DNA from: a virus
IMG/VR virus record: IMGVR_UViG_3300043469_001079
Location: 1 to 39,567 of that record
DNA length: 39,567 nucleotides
Reading direction: 5' to 3' (one strand)
A program made the position numbers and the translations under genes. The notes beneath the pieces were generated by a model, which worked only from the letters and a program-made list of their open reading frames with translations, had not been told where the DNA came from and made no database searches. This document shows positions 26,074-35,511 of the stretch, in pieces (positions within the stretch are counted from its first letter, which is position 1; each line of letters begins with the position of its first letter).

Positions 26074-28167
26074 ATGCAACTATACCAGGAAGAAATAGAC
26101 CCCTGTAATGATGAGAGCAAGTTTCCATTGCTCTCAAAATATTTTGATACAGACTATACACCTGGTAATTATATTTGGTCAAAGACAAATGAATTTAAAG
26201 AAGCAGTAACTTATTTTTTAGAATATGGAACATATTGCCCATACGTATATGGTTCTCCTGCATACGAACAGTTTTGGGATGAAGAGGAATACAAGATCAC
26301 TAATGGAATGGTTAACTCGGATGGTCACTACATCTGTGGTGATATGTACTACTACCTTAATTATTCACTCATTTATAACAAACAACAAAGGAAATCAATA
26401 GCCCCTGATTTCTGGGATAGTGATGCCTACTACTTTATTGAAGTGGAGAAGGCAAAGATTAGAGGGTTACACTTTGGTGGTACTAAGGCACGTCAGCGTG
26501 GATACTCACTAAAGAATGGTGCCCTACTTACTAAGAAGTTTTACTTCGAACCTTATTCAATCTCTTACATTGCTGCATTTGTTGGTGATAAAGCTGACAA
26601 AACTTGGGAGATGATTGAAACAAATGCTAGGCACTTAGATAAGAATACACCTTGGCATAAAAATAAAAACCCCTATACTAAAGATTTCTGGAAATCTCAA
26701 TTCCAAGAGAAAGATGATTATGGTAAAGTTAACTGGGAGGGCTATATGTCTGAACTCCACAAAGTTACACTTAAAGATAATCCATCAAAAGGGGTGGGTG
26801 GTGCAGTGTCATTGTTCTTTTATGAGGAACCTGGACTTGCTCCTACTTTGCTTAAGACCATAGAATACGTGAGACCAGCATGTATGGATGGTGATTATGT
26901 AACTGGTCAAATTATTGCTACTGGATCTGTGGGTGAAATGAAAGACTGCGCAGATCTTGAGAAAATATGTTATCAACCAAAAGAATATGGATTCGCAGAA
27001 TTTAAGAACATTTTTGATGAAGGGAAACAAAATACTACCTGTGGGTTTTTCCATCCAGCGAGTTGGTCGTATAAAGGATACATTGACGAGGAAGGAAACT
27101 CAGATGTGCTCGGAGCTACTAAACGGATCAAGGAGAAAAGAGAGGCAGCTAGAAAAAAATCTCCAAAAGATTTCGTGTTGGCTGTCACACAAGAACCACT
27201 TTCCCTCGATGAAGCATTCCAAGTTAGGGAGGTTAACAAGTTTCCAGTACAACTTATTAAAAAACAACTCCAAAAATTAGAAGATGCTAGTTATAATGGT
27301 ATCTGTGTAGAATTAGATTATGATGGTCAAGGAGAGATATCATGGAGAGTAGCAGAGAATAAGAAACCTGTACATGATTTTCCTGTAAGAAATGATTCAG
27401 ATAAAGAAGGAGTAATACAGATATTTGAATTTCCTGTTACTAATGCACCTTGGGGGTTATATGTTGCTGGCATCGACCCATATAAATTTGATCAGGCTAA
27501 ATACTCTGACTCTCTTGGAGCAGTATATATTCATAAACAAGTACACAATATTACAGAGGAAAGTTTTCAAGATGAAATGGTTGCCTGTTACACTGGTAGA
27601 CCAGAGTCAATAGAACAATGGTATGAAAATGTAGTCAAGTTGTTGATGTTCTATAATGCTACAGTATTAGTTGAAAATGATGTTAATGATCTGATACAGT
27701 ATATGTTACGTAGAAATCTAAGTATGTATTTAGCTAAAGCTCCAGGATGGATTAAAGAGATTGCCCCCAACACCTCTGTTACTAGTGAGTATGGTATTAG
27801 AGCAACACAAAAGAATATTGACTTCTTTGATAACTCTTTAATTAAGTATTGCACAGAGGAGATTGGTAAAGATTTTGATGAGGAGGGAAATGTAATAGAT
27901 GTACATTACGGAGTAGAAAGAATCAAAGATATCATGCTATTAAAAGAAATGTTGTATTATAGACGAGGAGGAAACTTTGATAGAATCAGAGCATATGGTA
28001 TTACCTTAGCATATTCAAATGGTATGGCTCGCACAGTAGTAGTAGGAACCAATAGACTAGAAGATGAATATGAGAGCATGTATAATAAGAAAAGACAAAA
28101 AGGTTCCCGTATGTTTGGATCACACAAAGGGCATTTTCAAAAAACTAAATTTGGTTTATTCCGATGA
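26074..28167 (+). CDS. terL: Terminase large subunit
   Basis: A 697-residue packaging motor. The ATPase part shows TKARQRGYS at residues 137-145, a degenerate Walker A lacking GKT/S, and Walker B SLFFYEE at 246-252, with ATGS at 282-285 in the coupling position. The nuclease part starts with GIDPYKFDQ (Asp468) and later VENDVNDL. The family packs DNA into the prohead and cuts concatemers. The gene lies between the small-subunit candidate and the portal gene, with a four-base overlap into the latter (ATGA). The odd P-loop is noteworthy but is seen in other large terminases. Confidence 0.88.
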   Translation: MQLYQEEIDPCNDESKFPLLSKYFDTDYTPGNYIWSKTNEFKEAVTYFLEYGTYCPYVYGSPAYEQFWDEEEYKITNGMVNSDGHYICGDMYYYLNYSLIYNKQQRKSIAPDFWDSDAYYFIEVEKAKIRGLHFGGTKARQRGYSLKNGALLTKKFYFEPYSISYIAAFVGDKADKTWEMIETNARHLDKNTPWHKNKNPYTKDFWKSQFQEKDDYGKVNWEGYMSELHKVTLKDNPSKGVGGAVSLFFYEEPGLAPTLLKTIEYVRPACMDGDYVTGQIIATGSVGEMKDCADLEKICYQPKEYGFAEFKNIFDEGKQNTTCGFFHPASWSYKGYIDEEGNSDVLGATKRIKEKREAARKKSPKDFVLAVTQEPLSLDEAFQVREVNKFPVQLIKKQLQKLEDASYNGICVELDYDGQGEISWRVAENKKPVHDFPVRNDSDKEGVIQIFEFPVTNAPWGLYVAGIDPYKFDQAKYSDSLGAVYIHKQVHNITEESFQDEMVACYTGRPESIEQWYENVVKLLMFYNATVLVENDVNDLIQYMLRRNLSMYLAKAPGWIKEIAPNTSVTSEYGIRATQKNIDFFDNSLIKYCTEEIGKDFDEEGNVIDVHYGVERIKDIMLLKEMLYYRRGGNFDRIRAYGITLAYSNGMARTVVVGTNRLEDEYESMYNKKRQKGSRMFGSHKGHFQKTKFGLFR

Positions 28168-30836
28168 TTATTGAAAAAATAACTAAAAAAGCAAAGTATG
28201 CTAATGTAATTGATAAATACGATTTATTTATCCCTGATCAATTTGCTCCTGTACAAGAGAAGGAAACTCCTGATTGGATTAAAAGTACATTAGACTACTA
28301 TTCAAATATTGCATACTCACAGTATTGGAATAATCAAACTTTAAAAAAGAATTATGATTTGCTAAATGGTATTCTAGTAAAAGAAGATTACTTCACTGAA
28401 GATTACCAAGAGGTGGTAGATTTCTTAGATGAAACCTCTGCTGTAGAACTACCAGATTATGTGAAGCACTATCCAATGATGAACCCTCCACTTAATACTT
28501 TAATTGGAGAGATTAGCAAACGTCCTGATAATGTTAAAGTTAAAGCTGTTGATGAGCACACTTACAATGAAGTGATGCGGATGAAAGCAGAGTTAATGAA
28601 TGAATTATATTCAAAAAGAATTAATGAGGTAATTCAAAGATTAGCTACTAAGATTGGATTACAACAAAAACTAGAGCAACTACAAAATAGTCAGCCAGCT
28701 AGTGAAGAAGAAGCTCAACAAATTCAACAACAAATTCAACAAGTTCAAGCTCAATTTGAAGAACTTCGTCCAGAAGAGTTTGAAAACTATTTTAATAAAA
28801 GATACCAACCTATTGCTGAACAATGGGGGAACTTGAAGTTGGAGCAAATGAAACTCCAATTTAATATTAAAGATAAATCTCAAGAGGCATACAGAGATCT
28901 TACTACCGTGGCACGTGAGTATCACCATATTTATGTAGATCGTTCTAAATTTGGATTTAGTTATGAAGTGTTGAATCCTGTGAAAACATGGTTCCTCACT
29001 GAACCTGATCCTAAGTTTACCACTGAATGCTACGCTATTGGCTACATTGATTCAATGGAGTTAAGTAAGATTATTGATAGATTTACTCTTACAGAGGAGG
29101 AGATTATCCATTTGAAGGAACATAGAGATGATGTTCTTAGAAACCCTAACTCTGATATTAATATCTTTGAAGATAAAAGTACAGGGTATGACTCTGTAAA
29201 CTATGCTACTCACAATCCACTTAAAACTGAATATGAAGCAACTATCAGAGCAGAGATGGAGCAACAACAACTCCTTGACTCTTATGATCCTGCTGGTAAC
29301 AGATATAACCCTATTGGCTACTTGGGTTATGAATCACGTAACCATCGCTACACTGTAGTTCAATGTTACTTTAAATCTAAGAGAAAGATTGGTAAACTTA
29401 CCTACATTGATGAGCAGGGTATGGAACAAGTGGACATCATTGATGAATACTACAAAGAAGATCCAAAGAATACTACTATCAATATTGAATGGGAGTTTGT
29501 AAATCAGTGGTACTCAGGTTATAGAATTGGTAGAGCAATCTATGGAATGGAACCATTGTACTACACTGAACTTCCACCTATTGTTGGTGCATTCTATAGA
29601 GCTAAAAATACAATCCCTAAATCTCTTGTAGATCAGATGAAAGTTTATCAGATTATTTATAATATCTGCTTAAACCAACTTTATCTCCTACTTGAAAAAG
29701 AGGTGGGTATTGCAATGTTATACAACCTACGTCAGTTACCTAGATACAAAGATATGGAGGACGAGGATGCACTAGAGAAGATGACTATGTTAGCAAAAGA
29801 ATCTGGTGTGGTAGGTGTAGATGACTCCCCTGAAAATACTAAAGGACCAAGTACATTTAACCAATTTACTCGTCTAGACCTTACTCGCACACAAGAGATT
29901 CAATCACGTATCTCTCTTGCTGCATGGTGTAAAGAAGAGTGTTGGTCATTACTAGGCTTCACCCCACAAAGATTAGGTGGTGTAGCTGCAACAGAGACTG
30001 CCACTGGTATCAACACATCTCTTACACAATCATTCTCTCAAACTGAACCTATTACTAACTTACATGAAGAATGCATGAATTTAGTATATCAGCAATTACT
30101 TGACACTGCATTGTATGTAGAAAGTAAAAAACCTGTTAGTACAATTAAGTATGTAAACTCTGATATGCATGATGTATTTGTTCAGGTTAATACAGAGGAT
30201 ATTAAACTAAAAGATTTACAAGTGTTTGTTTCTAATCGCTCTGAAGATAAGAAAAAGCTAGAAGAGATTAGACAACTATCTCTTGCATATGCACAGAATC
30301 AGCTTCATCCTTACTATACTACTATGATTCATAACTCTCAATCTGTTTCTGAGATTAGAGATATGTTACAAGGTGATATGAAGAAGAAAGAACAACAAGC
30401 ACAACAGCAACAACAAATTGAACAACAGAAGTTACAACAAGCTCAACAGATTGAGGAACAAAGAAGACAAATTGAGTTGGAGAAAGAACAACGTAAGATG
30501 CAATTTGATGCTGAACAAAAGGAACTTGATAGAAAGAAAGATTTGTTGATTGCTCAGATTGGTGCTAATAAGTTTGCTAAAGATCAGGATATCAATAAGG
30601 ATAATATTCCTGACTCATATCAGATAGCACAATTTGATGCAGATTATCAGAAGATGTTTGCTGATGTAACAAACCAACAACAAAAGTTGCAAATGGAGAA
30701 AGAAAAGTATAATAATGATTACGATATTAAGAAAGAAGAACTAAGATTAAAAGAATCTGAGATTGCTTCTAAAGAAAGAATAGAAAAAATTAAGTCAGAT
30801 ACAGTATTGAAAAATAAAGTACAAGGAGAAAAATAA
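28164..30836 (+). CDS. Portal protein
   Basis: An 890-residue protein that by position and length is the portal, the ring at the head vertex through which DNA passes. It has an N-terminal mixed domain, a long Gln-rich helical insert near residues 165-200 (SEEEAQQIQQQIQQVQAQFE) and a C-terminal 150-residue Gln/Lys/Glu coiled coil. The core includes FTPQRLGGVAATETATGINTS near residue 600, a phrase seen in portal proteins of large Bacteroidota phages. The ATG overlaps the terminase stop. Long Q-rich coils at the C-terminus are known for crAss-like portals as far as I recall. Confidence 0.8.
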   Translation: MIIEKITKKAKYANVIDKYDLFIPDQFAPVQEKETPDWIKSTLDYYSNIAYSQYWNNQTLKKNYDLLNGILVKEDYFTEDYQEVVDFLDETSAVELPDYVKHYPMMNPPLNTLIGEISKRPDNVKVKAVDEHTYNEVMRMKAELMNELYSKRINEVIQRLATKIGLQQKLEQLQNSQPASEEEAQQIQQQIQQVQAQFEELRPEEFENYFNKRYQPIAEQWGNLKLEQMKLQFNIKDKSQEAYRDLTTVAREYHHIYVDRSKFGFSYEVLNPVKTWFLTEPDPKFTTECYAIGYIDSMELSKIIDRFTLTEEEIIHLKEHRDDVLRNPNSDINIFEDKSTGYDSVNYATHNPLKTEYEATIRAEMEQQQLLDSYDPAGNRYNPIGYLGYESRNHRYTVVQCYFKSKRKIGKLTYIDEQGMEQVDIIDEYYKEDPKNTTINIEWEFVNQWYSGYRIGRAIYGMEPLYYTELPPIVGAFYRAKNTIPKSLVDQMKVYQIIYNICLNQLYLLLEKEVGIAMLYNLRQLPRYKDMEDEDALEKMTMLAKESGVVGVDDSPENTKGPSTFNQFTRLDLTRTQEIQSRISLAAWCKEECWSLLGFTPQRLGGVAATETATGINTSLTQSFSQTEPITNLHEECMNLVYQQLLDTALYVESKKPVSTIKYVNSDMHDVFVQVNTEDIKLKDLQVFVSNRSEDKKKLEEIRQLSLAYAQNQLHPYYTTMIHNSQSVSEIRDMLQGDMKKKEQQAQQQQQIEQQKLQQAQQIEEQRRQIELEKEQRKMQFDAEQKELDRKKDLLIAQIGANKFAKDQDINKDNIPDSYQIAQFDADYQKMFADVTNQQQKLQMEKEKYNNDYDIKKEELRLKESEIASKERIEKIKSDTVLKNKVQGEK

Positions 30837-30918
30837 GCTATAAATATAAGTGAGGATCTAATATCTTTACTTTTATTTTGGAAATAGAAGAATTTAATCA
30901 CAATTTTGAATTATAAAT

Positions 30919-32121
30919 ATGAGTACAAAAGAAAATTTTTTAAGCAGCCTAGGTGTAGATAGCACAGAAACAATTGATGCATCAACACTTTTAGAGGATT
31001 TCAATTTAGGTGGTGAGGTTACTATCATTGATCCTAACAAAGATGAACCTACTACAACACCTAAAAGTGAGGAATCAGATGACAGAGATCCTAGTAAGGA
31101 TAAAGGTGCAAAGTTTTTAGAAGAACAAGATGATATCATGGATCTTCTTGAAGATTTTAAATTAGAAGAGGATGATGATAAATCAGAGTCAACTAAAGCA
31201 CCTGTTAAAGAGAAGAAAGTAGTTACACCAAAAGTAGAGAAGGATGAGGAAGAAGTAAACTACTTTGAAGTGATGGCTAAGAATCTTAGTAAGATTGGTA
31301 TTCTAGATCTTTCTAGTGATGAAGAAGATGAAGATGGTGAACCTCAACCTATTGATTGGAATGAGGATACCTTTGTGCAAAAGTTTGAAGAGAGTACAAA
31401 GAAAATGGCTAACACTTTAATTGAGGAGGCATTTTCTAAACATGGAGATAAGAACTCTGACTTTTTGTGGAAAGTAGCAATGGAGGGTGTTGACCCTGAA
31501 GCTTACTTTAAAGCAATGAAATCACAAGAGTTGGTAGAGAAATTTGATATTTCTACAGAGAATAATCAAGAGAGAATCATGTATGAATATCTTAGAATGT
31601 TAGATCCAGAACGTACCCATGAAGAGTTAGTAGAAGAGATCATGGATTTAAAAGATCTCAATAAACTTGATAAGAAAGCTGAAGTTGCAAAAACAAAGCT
31701 TACTAAATATTTTGAACAAAGACAAGAACAAGAAGTACAAAAAGCACAACTAGAACAACAAAGAAGAGAGGTGGAAAGAGAACAATTTAAGAGTGTAATT
31801 GAACAAACAATTAACACTGCTATTGAGAAGGGTGATATTGATAATATCCCATTTTCAAAAGAAGATTCCACCCTAATCTCTTACATGACAGAAACTCCTT
31901 ATAAAACTCATGATGGTAAACCTGTTAGTGAGTTATATAAAGATTTCGTAGAAGCACAACAAGATCCCAGCAAACTACTTAAACTAGCTAAGTTTTTAAA
32001 GAGTGGTTTGAAAGTAGACACAGCAATCAAGAAAGCAGTTAAAGAAGAGAAACAGAAAATGTGGGATTTTGGTGTAGGTAAAAAGAAACAATCTTCCTCA
32101 CGAGGTGGATTTTTGGATTAA
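30919..32121 (+). CDS. Capsid scaffolding protein
   Basis: A 400-residue, strongly acidic protein with little order at the start and a Gln/Glu coiled coil near residues 255-300 (KYFEQRQEQEVQKAQLEQQR). The end is basic (KMWDFGVGKKKQSSSRGG). An acidic helical protein with a basic C-terminal tip directly before the capsid gene is the usual form of a scaffold that guides shell assembly and is later removed. An 82-base gap separates it from the portal gene. No protease is seen nearby. Confidence 0.7.
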   Translation: MSTKENFLSSLGVDSTETIDASTLLEDFNLGGEVTIIDPNKDEPTTTPKSEESDDRDPSKDKGAKFLEEQDDIMDLLEDFKLEEDDDKSESTKAPVKEKKVVTPKVEKDEEEVNYFEVMAKNLSKIGILDLSSDEEDEDGEPQPIDWNEDTFVQKFEESTKKMANTLIEEAFSKHGDKNSDFLWKVAMEGVDPEAYFKAMKSQELVEKFDISTENNQERIMYEYLRMLDPERTHEELVEEIMDLKDLNKLDKKAEVAKTKLTKYFEQRQEQEVQKAQLEQQRREVEREQFKSVIEQTINTAIEKGDIDNIPFSKEDSTLISYMTETPYKTHDGKPVSELYKDFVEAQQDPSKLLKLAKFLKSGLKVDTAIKKAVKEEKQKMWDFGVGKKKQSSSRGGFLD

Positions 32122-32149
32122 ACTCATTTTTTAAAAAAATTATAAAACA

Positions 32150-33745
32150 ATGGCAAACTCTCTTGGTTCCCCCAAAAGATACGTGGTAGGAGAAACTTCC
32201 TCCTTCTATCGTAATGCTATCGGTAAATTTACTGATAGTAATCACTTGTATTCGTTGTATAACGAAGCTCCTGAAAAATATGATAGAGATATCATTGAAT
32301 TGTTCAACCAAACTAAGTTGTACAGCAATGACTTCTTGAATCTTATTACTGCAGCAGAGCCGTTCTATCTTTCTACTCACTCTGATTCTTTTACTTACCG
32401 TATTCGTAAGGGAGTTGAGTATCCAAAGATTATTGAAAACCTTTCTTCTGGAAGTGCTAAAACTGGTATGGACGGAATGGAGTTTTCTTTGGTATTTGAT
32501 AGAAAAGCATTTGTTCATGGTGATCGTATCACTGCACACCGTATTGAGCAAAACTCTTTGTTGTATGTTACCTCTGATCCTGTTCCTTATGGTAAAGGAT
32601 GGAAGTATACTTTTATCATCACTGGTGGAGATGCTGATGCTTTCGTAGAAGCTGCTTATTTAGCTGTTGGTACTGAGTACTTTAAAATTGATAACGTAAT
32701 TGGTGAATTTGATACTAAATTGTCAGGTCTTGGTTTGACAGATGGTGAACTTGAAGTGATGCACACTTTGGGTGAATCTTTTGGTGTTGAGCACACAGTT
32801 ACTGAATGGGCTGAAATGCGTCAGTTAGTAGATGGTAATGGTAAGAAATTCAATATCCCTTTGAACAAGGATAGAGAAGGAAATGCTAAAGATATTACCT
32901 TCATTGGTAAAACTACTTCTGGACGTAATGGTAAAGACCAATTGGTTGACTTGCGTTGGGCTAAAACTATTGACTTGATGTTGAAGAAAGAAATGCTTGA
33001 CATGAAAGTTAATAAGTTGATCTGGGGTAGATCTGGTGTTGTTCCTGGACAAAATGGACAAGGTACTACTTTGGTAGGATCTGGTTTGTATGAGCAAATG
33101 GAACAAGGTAACGTTGTTAAGTACAATCGTGGAGAGTTTGGTGTAAACTTGCTTCGCACTGTATTTGGTGATTTGTTCTATCGTAGAAGAACTTTCTCTG
33201 AAAGAAAAGTAACTATCTATACTAACGAAGCTGGTATGGATTTGATCAACTCTACTTTGCAGAAAGAATTGTTCAACCAAGGTTTCCAAATTGATCCTGC
33301 TACAGCTGGTATGTTGCATGGTATCAACCAAAATAAACCTTCTATGAATCTTGGTCTTGGTTATGCATTTGACCACTTCTTGACCACTGAAACAGGTATG
33401 GTTAACTTCAAGCATATGCCTGCTTTGGATGATCCAATGGGTAACTTGGAATATGGTCCTGGTAAAAAATCTGCTCCTATGTTCATGGTATTTGATGTAT
33501 CTGAAGGTTCTGATGGTGCTTCTGCTCCACAACGTATCCGTGAAGTACGTCACAGAGGAATGCCTGGAATGACTTGGGGTTATGAGCAAGGTACTGTATC
33601 TCCATTTGGATTTGGTTCTATGCAAGGTATGCAATCTGCACACAGAAATCCTTGGTACACTATGTGGATGAAAGATCGTGTAGGTATTTTCTTGGAAGAT
33701 CCTTCTCGTACTGTAATCATCAAAGAACAGCCTCAATTGGGCTAA
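32150..33745 (+). CDS. Major capsid protein
   Basis: A 531-residue protein in the capsid position, right after the scaffold and followed by a strong terminator. The N-terminal part (EKYDRDIIELFNQTKLYSND) looks like an N-arm; the middle and end look like an HK97-type fold, with RKVTIYTNEAGMDLIN near residue 360 as the P-domain strand and helix often seen in capsid proteins. The leader TATAAAACA fits high translation and codon use is enriched in TTG, GGT and ACT compared with neighbours. The function is inferred from position, length and this codon bias. Confidence 0.82.
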   Translation: MANSLGSPKRYVVGETSSFYRNAIGKFTDSNHLYSLYNEAPEKYDRDIIELFNQTKLYSNDFLNLITAAEPFYLSTHSDSFTYRIRKGVEYPKIIENLSSGSAKTGMDGMEFSLVFDRKAFVHGDRITAHRIEQNSLLYVTSDPVPYGKGWKYTFIITGGDADAFVEAAYLAVGTEYFKIDNVIGEFDTKLSGLGLTDGELEVMHTLGESFGVEHTVTEWAEMRQLVDGNGKKFNIPLNKDREGNAKDITFIGKTTSGRNGKDQLVDLRWAKTIDLMLKKEMLDMKVNKLIWGRSGVVPGQNGQGTTLVGSGLYEQMEQGNVVKYNRGEFGVNLLRTVFGDLFYRRRTFSERKVTIYTNEAGMDLINSTLQKELFNQGFQIDPATAGMLHGINQNKPSMNLGLGYAFDHFLTTETGMVNFKHMPALDDPMGNLEYGPGKKSAPMFMVFDVSEGSDGASAPQRIREVRHRGMPGMTWGYEQGTVSPFGFGSMQGMQSAHRNPWYTMWMKDRVGIFLEDPSRTVIIKEQPQLG

Positions 33746-33764
33746 TCTAAGATTGGATAATTTA

Positions 33765-33794
33765 AAAAGTGGGGGTATTGTATCCCCCACTTTT
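33765..33794 (+). terminator. Strong terminator after the major capsid gene
   Basis: An 11-bp stem AAAAGTGGGGG/CCCCCACTTTT with an 8-base loop. It may cap the abundant capsid mRNA and lower expression of the connector genes behind it. Confidence 0.88.
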
Positions 33795-33831
33795 ATTATC
33801 TAACTTAGCGATCAATTAAGTTAAAATATAT

Positions 33832-34791
33832 ATGGATAAGATTGTAAAAATTAAACCACTTCCAAAAAAAGGTGGTCAGCATCAGTTCACACTTCAGAGT
33901 TCATTAAGAAGAGGTGGATTATCAAGAGTACCAGGAACAGTTGTAACTATTACTCCCTACTATGATCAAAACTTTAAAAAGTATTGGACAGGATTAGATG
34001 AGGAGTTTAAGAAGATTAATCAGATTCCTGATGAAGATGAAAAAGAAAAAGAAAAAAACAGAATTAAAACGTTGAGATTAAAATTAGAAGAGGAAACAGG
34101 ATTAGATCTTACTGCTAGATCTGATTATTATAGAAATATCTCATCACCAAAAGATACAAATTCTAGAGTAGGATATTCATTACGTGATGGTGAAAATGTT
34201 TTTAATCTATCAATTCCTGAACAATATATTACATTTCTTTGGTTAAGTAATCATCCAGAAATTGCTCCATCGTTACAATCTTGGGAGAAAGGTTTGTGCC
34301 CCTCTCATATTAGTTGGTATGTAGAAAATGTAGTAGAGGAGAGAGAATTGAAAGTATCTAAGAAAAAAGAACAAAATCGTGCAGCAGTATCTCTTGAGAA
34401 TATGAGTGATACTAAACGTAAGAAAATAGCAATTATTATTGGTGATCTTGGAATTACTAATAGAACCTCTCCTGAAGATGTATATAATACTTTAGATGAT
34501 TATATCAAAACTGAAAATGTAGGAACCAAGTATATTGCTACATTTAATACTTTGAGTAGTTTATCAGATGATGTTATTGAAGCTAAGTATTTAGTAAAAT
34601 GTTTACTACAAGAAGGACTTGTAAGAAAATTTGTAGGAGGTATTGTTAGAGAGTGTGAAACATGTCCTGCTATTGCACAATCAGAAGAGGAATTAGAATT
34701 AAAGTTTTCTGATCCTGCAGAACAGGATTTATATATATCTTACTCAGAAAAACTAAAAAATCACTTATCTCTAAGATATGATCTCATCTGA
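33832..34791 (+). CDS. Putative head-completion or connector protein
   Basis: A 319-residue protein behind the capsid gene. It begins with a basic stretch (MDKIVKIKPLPKKGGQHQFT), has a charged helical part near residues 60-90 (EDEKEKEKNRIKTLRLKLEE) and a later helical half. No domain is recognised. Position is that of ring or head-closure proteins. It overlaps the next gene by 14 bases. Confidence 0.55.
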   Translation: MDKIVKIKPLPKKGGQHQFTLQSSLRRGGLSRVPGTVVTITPYYDQNFKKYWTGLDEEFKKINQIPDEDEKEKEKNRIKTLRLKLEEETGLDLTARSDYYRNISSPKDTNSRVGYSLRDGENVFNLSIPEQYITFLWLSNHPEIAPSLQSWEKGLCPSHISWYVENVVEERELKVSKKKEQNRAAVSLENMSDTKRKKIAIIIGDLGITNRTSPEDVYNTLDDYIKTENVGTKYIATFNTLSSLSDDVIEAKYLVKCLLQEGLVRKFVGGIVRECETCPAIAQSEEELELKFSDPAEQDLYISYSEKLKNHLSLRYDLI

Positions 34792-35479
34792 ACATCTTTC
34801 TAAACGAATTGACGAGTTTCTAAATAAGTCAGGTACTAATGATAATTTTAAAATATCTACACCTGCTAAAGTTAGAGCTATCAATTCCTCTCAACTTATC
34901 CTTATTAAACGTAAGATTGGAATGAACAATATTTACAAAAAGGGATTTGAGAGTTTTAGAAAGAGATTTGATGATCTTGACTTTTTAATTAAAGATGCTG
35001 TAGAGGTGCCATTGTTTAGTAGCAATGGCATGCTCTATGCAGATACCTCTGGTTTAGAGGATTACATGTTCTATATTAAATCATATTGCTTTGCTGATAA
35101 AGGAACATGTACAAATAGAAGATTGCGAAACTATTTAGTAAAGCGTGCAGATTTAGAAAACTATATTAAGTCAGACACCCATATGCCATCATTTGATTGG
35201 CAAGAACAACTAGTAACAATGGCTGACAATAAAATTCAAATCTATACTGCTAGTGACTACACTGTAAATAAGCTATATTTAGATTATATCCGCCAACCAA
35301 AACAAGTTGATATTAAAGGATATAAAAAAGATGGTGTAGATTCGCAGACAGTTGATTGTGAGTTCCCTGAACATTTAGAAGATGAATTATTAGATATTAT
35401 AGTTGAGCAATTAGCAATGACAATTACAGATCAAGCTCAAATTCAGTTCTCTCAATCAAGACAACAACGTAATGAATAA
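34778..35479 (+). CDS. Putative head-tail adaptor protein
   Basis: A 233-residue protein of mixed fold, with basic N-terminal half and a C-terminal helix (EHLEDELLDIIVEQLAMTIT) that resembles the end of phage head-tail adaptors. The overlap with its upstream neighbour suggests equal production. Function by position only. Confidence 0.55.
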   Translation: MISSEHLSKRIDEFLNKSGTNDNFKISTPAKVRAINSSQLILIKRKIGMNNIYKKGFESFRKRFDDLDFLIKDAVEVPLFSSNGMLYADTSGLEDYMFYIKSYCFADKGTCTNRRLRNYLVKRADLENYIKSDTHMPSFDWQEQLVTMADNKIQIYTASDYTVNKLYLDYIRQPKQVDIKGYKKDGVDSQTVDCEFPEHLEDELLDIIVEQLAMTITDQAQIQFSQSRQQRNE

Positions 35480-35511
35480 CCCTTTTTTGTTTAACAAATA
35501 AATTTAAAACA

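Noticed and set aside
32825-33790. 321-codon ORF antisense to the major capsid gene
   Set aside because: It lies opposite a gene with strong codon bias, which easily keeps the opposite frame open; its product has no domain and runs through the capsid terminator.
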